Below are positions 55,204 through 64,000 of a stretch of DNA of 64,000 nt, one piece after another. The stretch is taken from contig CM075760.1 of NCBI GenBank assembly GCA_037974335.1, positions 38,902,182 through 38,966,181 of the forward strand, read 5' to 3'. The position numbers and the translations under genes were made by a program. Each line of letters starts with the position of its first letter. The first letter of the stretch is position 1. The stretch is from Prionace glauca. Taxonomy: Eukaryota; Chordata; Chondrichthyes; Carcharhiniformes; Carcharhinidae. A model generated the notes under the pieces. That model was not told the origin of the DNA, did no database searches, and was given only the letters and a program-made list of their open reading frames with translations.

Positions 55204-55830
55204 GAACTGTTCTTGTTAGTCCTACCCCCACATGCTCTCTCTTCCTTCACACTCAGCAGCATTGTAATTTTCTGACTTTATCCTTTCGTTCCCCAAATGC
55301 CCACAAATGCTCTCACTCAAATCTCACACGCAACATCGCACAAGCCTCTCATGCTGTTCAACACCTTCCTTTCATTCACAACCACATCTCAAACTTTCAA
55401 CCTTCCTCCAAAACACAAACACTCTGCAACAGTCCCCCTCTCACACAGCCTCATTCTCCCAAATAAGCCTCTGCTTTCATCACATCAGTCTAAACACACT
55501 TAAAACGTATTCAAATGATTTGCACACCGCCTCTTGCACTCAACCCATATCACTACAATACGCATCATGCCATTCTGCAAAAGCTTTAAGTTGCTACATT
55601 TCTTCAAAGCTGCTACCCAATGCGACACCAGGCCAAACCTCCACTTTCAACACTTGATAACACTTATATAGGGTTACAAGTTAGCTCGGAATGAGTTAAA
55701 AAAATAGGAGAGCTAGGAGGGGGCATGAGAAGTCCTTGGCAAGTCGGATAAAGGAAAACCCCAAAGCTTTTTACTCTTACGTTAAAAACGCGCATTAAAT
55801 CTTCATATATCGAGGCCAGTCTGTGACATC
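55204..55830. other. Unassigned stretch
   Basis: C- and A-rich sequence; no gene recognised. Confidence 0.45.
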
Positions 55831-55865
55831 TGAAAGCGCTGAATCCAACCACGAGACCCCCAGGA
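55831..55865 (-). pseudogene. 5' half of a tRNA-Glu
   Basis: Minus-strand TCCTGGGGGTCTCGTGGTTG and GATTCAGCGCTTTCA cover the 5' half and anticodon loop (TTC) of tRNA-Glu; the 3' half is absent. Confidence 0.7.
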
Positions 55866-55994
55866 TCCCATCTGCCTGATTCTCCCAGACACTGGTTACA
55901 GGAATGTGCACAGCGCCAATTGTCCGCACTCACACACTCCTTCCTGTCTGTTAAGATTTGAAATTGTTTATATTTTCACATTGGCTTCCAGTGT

Positions 55995-56240
55995 GATGAA
56001 AGCAGAGCTGTGATAAGCTGATGTTGTTCAGTGGATTTACTGCAGTAAGGTTTATGTCAGTTCGATGCAAACATTGGTGTTTGAATGTAGTCAGTTACAG
56101 TGAAATTTAATACGTTGGAAAGGAGCCTACTCGCTTTTACAAGAGGAACCAGCAAGGGCAATGTAAATCTGAATTGTGCAACGGGACTGATATTTCTCCC
56201 TGCTGTTCAAATTGGCACAAGTATTGATCCACGATTTTCA
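55995..56240 (+). repeat. Duplicated module E, copy 2
   Basis: Collinear with 46,700-46,980; ends just before tRNA-Gln. Confidence 0.75.
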
Positions 56241-56257
56241 AGATTCACCCCGTGTTG

Positions 56258-56329
56258 GGTTCTGTGGTGTAATGGTGAGCACTCTGGACTCTGAATCCAG
56301 CGATCCGAGTTCAAATCTCGGCAGAACCT
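56258..56329 (+). tRNA. tRNA-Gln (CTG)
   Basis: 72 nt: GGTTCTGTGGTGTAATGG start, CTCTGAA loop, T arm GAGTTCAAATCTC. The acceptor pairs GGTTCTG/CAGAACC differ from the usual GGTTCCA/TGGAACC by compensating changes. A T4 terminator lies at 56,333. Confidence 0.95.
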
Positions 56330-56599
56330 TGTTTTAATTTGCAAATACAGATGATGGATTGGCTGAAGGGTGTTTCGTTTAAATTTATCACCAAATCCAA
56401 ATCGAAAGAAAAATTTGCCAGCCCGTTGAACTGCTGTTACTCAATTCAAGGGCAATTAGGATTGGTAGTAAATGAATAAAGACAATCTCAATAATGGACC
56501 TTTTCCTCACAAGTAAAAGCAAACTTTCTGACAGTTCTTGTGCCTGAAACTTTCGAAACATCGAGCTAATATGTAACAACTATCCTAATGATCACATGT

Positions 56600-56672
56600 G
56601 GGCCAGTGAAGCTATGGATAAAGCGTCTGACTACGGATCAGAAGATTCCAGGTTCGACTCCTGGTTGGCTCA
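56600..56672 (+). tRNA. tRNA-Arg (ACG), D arm divergent
   Basis: Anticodon arm GTCTGACTACGGATCAGA and T arm AGGTTCGACTCCT are perfect. The A box reads TGAAGCTATGG where TGGCGCAATGG is usual, changing the D stem and A14. The acceptor holds with G-U pairs. Possibly weakly active or decaying. Confidence 0.8.
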
Positions 56673-57325
56673 GTACAAACCTTTAAAAGGTGTTCATAAA
56701 TTCCTTGTTACTTTCGATGAAAAAAGTATTTAATATCTTTATACTTATTCAGACAAATGTTTGCAAGCATATTTTCAGCTTCTCTGGAGAAAGTAATGTT
56801 AGGAAATTGCTAATGAACAGCAACCGACTATTTTACGTTATTTTTTTCGGGAAAAAAATCATTCAATAAGATTAGGATGTTAAATAAATGCTAACCGCAA
56901 ATACATTTTGGACAAAATTCAACATGTCTTTGAGAATTTACACAATTTTGTCATTTTTTTCATAAAATTCAGCATTTCTGATTTTGGAGAAAGCATTTCA
57001 AGCTGAGGTCAGAGCAGAGATAATATGACTGTAACATCGAGATTCTGATAATATTCAGCACCAAACTGAAATCATACAGACTTCCCTCACCCTAGCATGT
57101 TTCAGATGGTGATTAACTATGTTAGTCTGCACCTAAACCTATTAAATTGTCTTGTAGACTCGATGACTTGCTGATATGTGCAGGTGTCAAAATAGGAACG
57201 TTTCTTTCCTGACAATGCATCAAACAATTTATCATTTCTTATTTGACACAAAGCATTTGAGGCCGAGGCCAGAGCGAAGATACTATGTAGGTAACATCGA
57301 GATTCAGATAATGTTCAGGAACAAA
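56673..57325. other. Degraded tRNA-Val flank copies
   Basis: Two partial copies of the Val-module flank, both with GTAACATCGAGATTC and ATAAT(A/G)TTCAG, and one with GCACCTAAACCTATTAAATT; no tRNA remains. Confidence 0.55.
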
Positions 57326-57329
57326 ATGG

Positions 57330-57633
57330 CCCGGCCGATGAAGGCATGCTTTAAGGTGCGAGGGGCAAGGTTTCAAGGAGATTGACATGGCAGATTTTTT
57401 GCACAGAGAGCAATGGATGCCTGGAACTCGCTGCTGGGGGAGAGATAGTAGAAGCGGATGCTGTTGTGACTTTTAAGTCACTTGACAAGTACATGAATAG
57501 GATGGGAATAGAGGGATATGGTCCCGGAAGGATAGGGGTTTTTAGATGAGTCGGGCAGCATGGTCAGTGAAGGTTTGAAGGGCCGAAGGGCATGTTCCTG
57601 TGCTGTAATTTTCTCTGTTCTTTGTACTGCCAT
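57330..57633 (+). repeat. CR1-like LINE 3' end
   Basis: Sense GCTTTAAGGTGCGAGGGGC, TTTTTTGCACAGAGAGC and tail GGGCCGAAGGGCATG, TGTGCTGTAATTTTCTCTG, same subfamily as 1.06-1.71 kb. Confidence 0.85.
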
Positions 57634-57822
57634 TTTTCTTTACCCAAAACTGACCTTCAGACCCTGTAGCTCTATATTTAACCACTTCATCTCTGACATC
57701 TCCTCCAGTCACACAACCCTGTGAGATGTCTGCACTGATCTTATTGTGGCATCATGAGTGTTCCACATACAACATGACTTGTATCTATAAATTCTCATCT
57801 TGAACATTTCAATTCAAATTTC

Positions 57823-58560
57823 AGGGCAAGCAGAGCTTTTTGAGCAGAATGGTTCAGATTCCCACCATCTTTAATGCGAACAAGTTGTTTCTGATTTCCC
57901 TACAGAGGTTGTCTATTAAACAATGACTGAACATAGGGGGTGAATGTGAGAAGCTGAAGTTTCCAGTTGAAGAGGTTCCCAGTGTCTCTGAGCAGCTGAA
58001 CTGGGGAAGCCTTTGGGCAGAGACTGCGCTGCTGCTATTTCCGTTCCTGACCAGCGGGGGTCGCTGTAACACGCCCGGGGCACTACTCCGCCCAGTGTCA
58101 CCTCTTGCCCACTCCGGCCCGGCCGCTGCTCGTTGGCGGAATATCCGGGGCCTGCAGAGTGGCGGGGCCAGCCGCCATATTTCCGTGACGTCACCGTCAG
58201 CCCCTCCCCCCGTCGAGGAAAAAGCGACAGTTCAGAAATGTAGAAAGTGAGAGAAATTCCCACCCGGAAATCCCGCCCGGAGCGGAATTAAAATTAAATA
58301 AAATACATATTTTTATAAAGAGGCAGGTGGCGGAACCGCGCATGTGCTGTAGTATTTTCCCAGAGCGCACCGCGCGGGTGTGATTGAAAAACAGACGGAA
58401 TAAAAAACAGAAACGATTTTCCCGAATGAAGAAGGAACCGAAAGTCTGACGGGTGAGGATGTGAATAATAATCATCAAGATTCAAAATATTAAAAATTAA
58501 AATGTAACTGTCTGGGCGCATGTGCAGGACGGGAATTCAACCAAAGTGCAGCGCGTGGGA
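57823..58560. promoter_or_regulatory. CpG-rich promoter-like block, copy 2
   Basis: Direct duplicate of 8,761-9,500 about 49 kb away. The CRE here is the full palindrome TGACGTCA (58,186-58,193). GCCGCCATATT, GGCGGGG and the NRF1-like GGGCGCATGTGCAGG are kept. Confidence 0.55.
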
Positions 58561-58574
58561 CGCCGTCTCCCTTG

Positions 58575-58662
58575 GCAACGCAACATGGCCGCTGGCCGTC
58601 TCCCCTGGCAACGCAACATGGCCGCCGGCCGTCTCCCCTGGCAACGCAAGATGGCCGCTGGC
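58575..58662 (+). repeat. Three-unit YY1/RFX-like array
   Basis: GCAACGCAA(C/G)ATGGCCGC at 58,575, 58,608 and 58,641, same 33-bp period as the seven-unit array at 9.5 kb. Two units read AACATGG rather than AAGATGG. Confidence 0.85.
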
Positions 58663-58891
58663 AGTGTGTGATTGTGGCGCAGGCGTAGTGAGGTCTGCCT
58701 GCAGCCCATTGTCCAGGTTGCCCCCCAGTGGATGTGGTGGGGATGGTGCAGCAGATGGAGCAACAATCCCAGTTTCAATGGGGGGAGAGAAGCTGCAATG
58801 CTGCTCCCTGTTGTTCACTCCTCTCCCCAGTCTCAGCATTGCAGAGTGTTTAAACAAGAGGGTGCATTGTCACAGCAGCACCGAGACCTGC

Positions 58892-59163
58892 AGTTTAAGT
58901 TTATTTATTAGTGTCACTAGTAAGTCGGCTTACATTAACAATGCAATGAAGTTACTGTGAGAATTCCCCTAGACTCTACATTCCTGTTGGGGTAACACTG
59001 AGGGGGAATTTAAGCACGGTCCAATGCCCCCTAACCCAGCACGTCTTTCAGACTGGGGAAGGAAACCGGAGAAAACCCACACAGACACGGGGACAACGTG
59101 CAAATGACCCACAGGTCCCTAGCACAGTGAGGCTGCAGTGTTAACCACTGTCCCACCATGCTA
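58892..59163 (-). repeat. SINE shared with 9,953-10,212
   Basis: Same family, orientation and position relative to the duplicated block. Confidence 0.88.
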
Positions 59164-59264
59164 ACACTGGGGCAAATGTATTTTGGGGGAACACAGGGCA
59201 GGTGGGGGTATCGCTAACTCAATTTGATGAGGGGGGGGTGGCATCAGGAAAAATCAGGCTGCGC

Positions 59265-60110
59265 TGCCCAGTGTCACCAATTTGGAATTCTATGAGTCAA
59301 TGAACTGAAACTCTCCAGGCCAGGTAACATCATGGTAAATCTCCTCTGTACCATTCCCAGTTCTACCACATCCCTCCTATTCTGGGAATCCCAGAACTGA
59401 ACCATTTTTTCAAAGAAGTGACCAGATGTGTATTTGAGGGCAATGCTTCTGATGTAGTCTTCTTGGACTTCAGCAGGGCTTTTGACAAGGTCCCACATGG
59501 GAGACTAATCGGGAACTTAAGATCCCATGAGATCCAAGTAAAAGTGTCAAATTGGATCCGGAATTGGCTGAGTGGCAGGAAGCAGAGGGTGATGGTGACT
59601 GGGAGGGGGGATTTTCAGACTGAAAGCTTGTATCCAGTGGGGTCCCACAGGGATCGATGTTGGGGCCCTTATTGTTTGTGGTTTATTTAAATAACTTAGT
59701 CTTAAATGCAGGACGTTCATCAGTAAATTTGTGGATGATAGGAGAATTGTTCGGGTGGGAAAGGGGAGGATAGCTTCAGATTACAGGGGGATAGAGACGG
59801 GCGGATCAGTGGCAATGGGGATCAACGTGAGGTGATGCACTCGGGCAGGGCAAACAAGACAAGGGACTACATGATGAACAGTAGGATCCTGGGAAGCTCT
59901 GAGGATCAGAGGGAGCTCGGTGTGCATGTACACCGGTCCCTTAAGGTAACAGGACAGGTGAATAAAGTGGTTAAGGAGACTCACGGTTCACTTCTTTATT
60001 AGCCGAGGCACAGTGTTTAAGAGTGGGGAGGTTATGCTGGAATTATATAAAATGTTGGTTAGGCATCAGGAAGGAGGAATGAGAGTGAGATGGAAAGGTT
60101 TGATTTTTAT
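59265..60110 (+). repeat. LINE pieces, minus then plus
   Basis: 59,265-59,425 is antisense ORF2 (VQRRFTMMLPGLE on the minus strand). From 59,426 sense RT sequence follows, VFLDFSRAFDKVPHGRLI (palm aspartate), NWLSGRKQRVMV, then frame-broken DNA to about 60,110 including GGTGATGCACTCGGGCAGG. Confidence 0.85.
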
Positions 60111-60114
60111 TCAT

Positions 60115-60250
60115 TCATGGGACATGGGCAACACTGGCTGGCCCAACATTTACTGCCCTTCTCTCAGTTCCCGAGGCAGTTCAGAGTAAACCACATTACT
60201 GTGGATCTGGAGTCACATATAGGCCAGACCGGGTAAGGACAGCACATTTG
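60115..60250. repeat. Interspersed repeat fragment
   Basis: TTCATTCATGGGACATGGGC followed by CTGGCTGGCCCAACATTTAC resembles a common interspersed repeat of fish genomes; family not fixed. Confidence 0.45.
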
Positions 60251-60396
60251 TATCAGTAAACCCTGCCCTAAACCTCTCTCAGTTATTACAATCAGGGCCT
60301 TCTATCAGTAATCTCTGCCCTGAACGCCTCTCGGTTATTACAATCTGGGCCTTGTATCAGTAAACTCTGCCCTAAACCTCTCTCAGTTATTATAAA
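60251..60396. repeat. 52-bp tandem repeat, three units
   Basis: TATCAGTAA followed by CTCTGCCCTxAACxxCTCTC recurs at 60,251, 60,303 and 60,355. Confidence 0.9.
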
Positions 60397-60739
60397 AATT
60401 GTTACTGAGGAGGAATTAACAGTGAGTTTAGTTTCATGTTGAACAGGATGAGAGTTCTTGTTGTCGCCTTCTTAAAATTCTGTCTTCATCTTTACAAATG
60501 TAATGATCAGTAAGGGAAAACCACCCACAGTGACCCCCAAAAACTAGACACTATAAATCCGACCTCCAAACAATGAATCTCTTCCCAAACTCAAAGCAGA
60601 TGAACAAGGTTACGAGGTGAGAAGACCCTGTCCCCAGTGTGAACTGGGTATACAGTGAACTGGAATGATCCCCTGAACCCAGTCTCTCATCAGTGTAAAA
60701 AACATTGATGAGAAATGAGTAATCGACAATTTTGGGGTG

Positions 60740-61093
60740 GCACAGTGACACAGTGGGTTAGCACTGCCACCACGTAGTTGCAGTGGCCCAGGTTCGATTC
60801 GCGGGGGCACAGTGACAAAGTGGGTTAGCACTGCTGCCACGTAGTTGCAGTGGCCCAGGTTCGATTCCCGGGAGCACAGTGACACAGTGGGTTAGCACTG
60901 CTGCCACGCAGTTGCAGAGACCCAGGTTCGATTCCCGGGGGCACAGTGGGTTAGCACTGCTGCCACGCAGTTGCAGAGACCCTGGTTCGATTCCCGGGGG
61001 CACAGTGACACAGTGGGTTAGCACTGCTGCCACGTAGTTGCAGAGACCCAGGTTTGATTCCTGGGGGCACAGTGACACAGTGGGTTAGCGCTG
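60740..61093 (+). repeat. Tandem array of SINE heads (Pol III boxes), 67-bp period
   Basis: GCACAGTGACACAGTGGGTT recurs at 60,740, 60,807, 60,874, 60,941, 61,000 and 61,067 (last partial; the 60,941 unit lacks 8 bp). Each full unit has an A-box-like GTGGGTTAGCACTG and a B-box-like AGGTTCGATTCCC. The SINE body and tail never follow; the array is ended by a minus-strand SINE. Confidence 0.9.
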
Positions 61094-61440
61094 AACAAAG
61101 AACAACACAGCATGGGAAACAGGCCCTTTGGCCCAACGAGCCCACACCGCCATCTTAACAATGTGTTTTTCCTACACCTCCCTCGACCCATGTCTATGCT
61201 TATGGTACCCCCATTGGAAACCAGAGTCAGGGGAGAATAATTTAGGGACAATTTGTTACAACAATCAGCCTAAGAGCACATCTTTGGGGTGTGGGAGGAA
61301 ACTGGAGCACCCGGAGGAAACCCACGCAAGCACGGGGAGAATGCGCAAACTCGCACAGATACTGGCCCAAGTCCATGTATCTGCACAGCAAACAGTGATA
61401 GTCACTGAGCTGTTGTGGTGCCCATCTGCTGGTCCAGTTT
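61094..61440 (-). repeat. SINE with AACAAAGAAC-type tail, copy 1
   Basis: Minus-strand SINE: the body (GGTTTCCTCCGGGTGCTCC) is the usual one, but the tail is GTTGGGCCAAAGGGCCTG ending in TGTTCTTTGTTC. Head region about 61,400-61,440. Confidence 0.85.
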
Positions 61441-61484
61441 TAAGCATACACAAAAGACGCGACGTACTAGGCTACTCTCGAAAC

Positions 61485-61715
61485 ATCCTCTACCTTCTTC
61501 TCACCTCGTAACCTTCTTCTCTCCAATGAAAATAACCTCAAGTCCCTCAGCCTTTCCTCATAAGACCTTCCCACCATACCAGGCAACATCCTGGTAAACC
61601 TCCTCTGCACCCTTTCCAATGCCTCCACATCTTTCTTATAATGTGGCGACCAGAACTGTACGCAATACTCCAAGTGCGGCCGCACCAGAGTTTTGTACAG
61701 TTGTAACACGATCAG
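61485..61715 (-). repeat. LINE ORF2 fragment
   Basis: Minus-strand [34 protein letters not shown] and [16 protein letters not shown]. Confidence 0.9.
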
Positions 61716-61744
61716 GATATTGATTTTGATGATCAACCATGATA

Positions 61745-62078
61745 ATGTGAAAGTAATAGGGTAATTGTTATGGGGGACTTTAACTTTGCGAATATTGATG
61801 GAATTGCTATGGTTCTAGCTCGTTAGAGGGGTCAGTGTTTGTACAAAGCGTGCAGGAAGGTTTTTTGACTCAGTATGTAGATAGGCCAACTAGAGGTGAG
61901 GCTATATTGGATTTGCTGCTGGGAAATGAGCCAGACCAGGTCCCAGACTTGGAAGTTGGTGTGCACTTTGGTGATAGTGACCATAATTCGGTTACGTTCA
62001 CCTTAGTGATGGGAAGGGATAGGCATGAACCTCGGGTCAGTAGTTTTAGCTGGGGTAAGGGTAATTATACAAAGAACA
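61745..62078 (+). repeat. LINE endonuclease fragment
   Basis: Sense [10 protein letters not shown] (GDFN block), then FLTQYVDRPTRGEAILDLLL and HFGDSDHNSVTF (SDH catalytic block of APE-type endonucleases). Cut by the SINE that follows. Confidence 0.88.
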
Positions 62079-62412
62079 ATCCAGCACGGGAAACAGGCCC
62101 TTCGGCCCAACGAGCCCGCGCCGCCACATCACCCTGCACCTATTCTACCCTGCATATCTATGAATGGAACCCTACTCAGTCAGATTCAGGGAAGAAATAG
62201 TGTCAATTTGGTAAAAAACCGATTAGCCTGAGAGCACATTTTTGGGGTGTGGGAGGAAACCGGAGCGCCCGGAGGAAACCCACGCAACCACAGGGAGAAT
62301 GCTCAAACTCCCACAGACACAGGCCCAAATCCATGTGTCTGCACAGCCAGCATTGCTAGTCACTGAGCTGTTGCGGCGCCCATCTACCGGTCCAGGATCA
62401 AGCACACACACC
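62079..62412 (-). repeat. SINE with AACAAAGAAC-type tail, copy 2
   Basis: Same subfamily as 61,094-61,440: tail AAAGAACAATCCAGCACGGG and CGGCCCAACGAGCCCGCGC, head ending CTGAGCTGTTGCGGCGCCC. Confidence 0.88.
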
Positions 62413-62544
62413 GACACAAAGTCCTAGGCCACTCCTGGAACTTCCAAGAGCAGCCCAGGCACGACCCGCCGTGTGAATGTCCCTCGTTTGACACGAGGTG
62501 GACCTCCACCTGTGGAATAAAGTCAAAAATATTAATCTTACAGC

Positions 62545-63905
62545 CTGCCTTTCCGGTGTCTCCCGAGGTTTAACCCTATTTAATATCCCCTACCATATCC
62601 CTCCATTCTCGTTTCACTCATGTGCCTATCTAACTGCATCTTAAACGAGTCCAATGTTCCTGCCTCCACCACCCTACTCGGTAGCGTGTTCCAGACCCCT
62701 ACAACTCTCTGCGTAAAGAACCTTCTTCTCACCTCCAAATTATACCTCTCCCCCCTCACCCTTAAATGATGACCTCTCGTGTTTGTATCTAGTCTAGGGA
62801 GCAGTCTCTCACTATTAACTCTATCCATTCCCTTCATTATCTTATATACTTCTATCATGTCCCCTCTCAATCTCCGCCTTTCCAAGGAGAATAGTCCCAG
62901 TTTCTTCAACCTCTCCTCGTAACCCAGTCCCCCCATGCCAGGCAACATCCTGGTAAACCTCCTCTGCACCCTTTCCAGAGACTCCACGTCCTTCCGGTAG
63001 TAAGGTGACCAGAACTGGACGCAGTACTCCAAATGCGGTCTAACCAACATTCTGTACAACTGAAGCATTAGACAGCAGCTTTTATACTCTATGCCCCTTC
63101 CTATAAAGGCCAACATCCCATAAGCCTTCCTAACAACCTTCTCCACTTGTGATGCAACCTTCATGGATTTGTGAACCTGCACTCCCAGGTCCCTCTGTAT
63201 GTCTATACTCCTAATCGGCCTCCCTTTAATCTCATAGCTCCTCTCTGCATTATTCCGTCCAAAATGCATCACCTCGCATTTGTCAGGATTAAATGCCATC
63301 TGCCACCTATCTGCCCACTGCACCAGCCTATCTATATCCTGTTGTATCACCTGACAATCCAGTTCCGTACCCGCCAACCCTGCCATCTTGGTGTCATTAG
63401 CAAACTTGCTAATCACACCACCTACGCCCTCTTCCAAATCATTTATGTAGACTACAAAGAGGAGACGTCCCAGTACTGAGCCCTGCGGCACACCACTGGT
63501 CACTGGCCTCCAGCCCGACAAGGTCCCTTCCACAGCTACCCTCTGTCTCCTATTTCCCAGCCAGTTCTCAATCCACCTAGCTACCTGGCCTCGTATCCCA
63601 TGCGCCTTAACCTTTTCTACCAGCCTACCGTGAGGGACTTTGTCAAACGCCTTACTGAAATCCATATAGATGACATCAATGGTTCTCCCATCGTCAACCG
63701 TTTTTGTCACCTCCTCAAAGAATTCCACCAGATTCGTAAGCCAAGACCTCCCTCTAACAAAGCCATGTTGCGTATCCCTAATCAGATCGCAACGCTCCAA
63801 ATGCTCATACATCCTACCCCTAAGTATTTTTTCCATTAACTTCCCGACCACCGGCCTCAAACTCACCGGTCTATAATTCCCAGGGTTATCCCTACTGCCT
63901 TTTTT
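62545..63905 (-). repeat. CR1-like LINE, RT and C-terminal region
   Basis: One open minus frame (62,580-63,911): FKKGSRDNPGNYRPVSLRP, IYMDFSKAFDKVPHGRLVE, VPQGSVLGRLLFVVYINDL, then KFANDTKM where FADD is expected, so one catalytic aspartate is Asn. The C-terminal blocks are complete to MEGYGRGY. Different subfamily from the 37.8 kb copy (FSKAFDKVPHGRLV, MLPGM, WSPYYRKD). Confidence 0.95.
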
Positions 63906-64000
63906 GAACAAATTATGAGGCTATTAGGAGTGAATTAGGAAGCATAGATTGGACTAGGAGATTACAGGTACTGGGAACGTCCGAAATGTGGAGTTTTTTC
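63906..64000 (+). repeat. LINE linker fragment, runs off the window
   Basis: Sense AGGCTATTAGGAGTGAATTAGG and following bases resemble the linker after the endonuclease of CR1-like LINEs. Confidence 0.4.

Noticed and set aside
60740-61093. CRISPR-like array of regularly spaced repeats
   Set aside because: The whole 67-bp unit repeats with no unique spacers, and the genome is a vertebrate.
60758-61145. Possible cluster of tRNA genes at 60.7-61.1 kb
   Set aside because: The A- and B-box-like phrases belong to SINE heads; no cloverleaf with acceptor stem can be drawn.

Overview
The window looks like nuclear DNA of a cartilaginous fish, most likely a shark. The reasons are the dense tRNA-headed SINEs that resemble the elasmobranch HE1 family, CR1-like LINEs carrying the same 3' tails, T-cell receptor V segments with typical 23-spacer recombination signals, and a GPR139-like receptor gene of a type I recall as common in sharks. 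Species cannot be fixed from the sequence alone.

Left part (1-27 kb): retrotransposon debris, a 52-bp minisatellite, then four well-preserved T-cell receptor alpha/delta-type V gene segments (6.6 kb minus, 15.4 kb plus, 17.6 kb plus, 24.2 kb minus) and one V relic at 13.4 kb. Every good V has the two cysteines, the tryptophan and a heptamer-23-nonamer signal. Two have a near-perfect AGTGAYRTCA promoter decamer 70-95 bp before the leader ATG. The 24.2 kb segment lacks a GT donor at its leader exon. A CpG-rich promoter-like block with a tandem array of YY1/RFX-like motifs lies at 8.8-9.7 kb and is repeated, with a shorter array, at 57.8-58.7 kb.

Middle (27-42 kb): a rhodopsin-class receptor of the GPR139 type, split into a short first exon (27,427-27,565) and a long second exon (40,999-41,900). 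A 13.4-kb intron between them is packed with LINE and SINE insertions, including a LINE RT region (37.8-40.4 kb) itself broken by a SINE. The first exon abuts a 42-bp tandem repeat that stays open in the receptor's reading frame.

Right part (42-57 kb): a tRNA cluster (Glu, Lys, Thr, Val, Asn, Gly, Gln, Arg) with pseudogenes and half-tRNAs. It was built by repeated direct and inverted duplication of modules also found at 8.4 kb and 20-23 kb. Several duplication breakpoints fall inside tRNA genes. The last 5 kb holds LINE fragments, a 67-bp tandem array of SINE heads carrying Pol III boxes, two SINEs with a different tail, and a long LINE RT region.

The immune V segments, the receptor and the tRNAs are separate functions sharing one region; nothing in the sequence suggests that they act together. 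All boundaries of degenerate repeats were set by eye.
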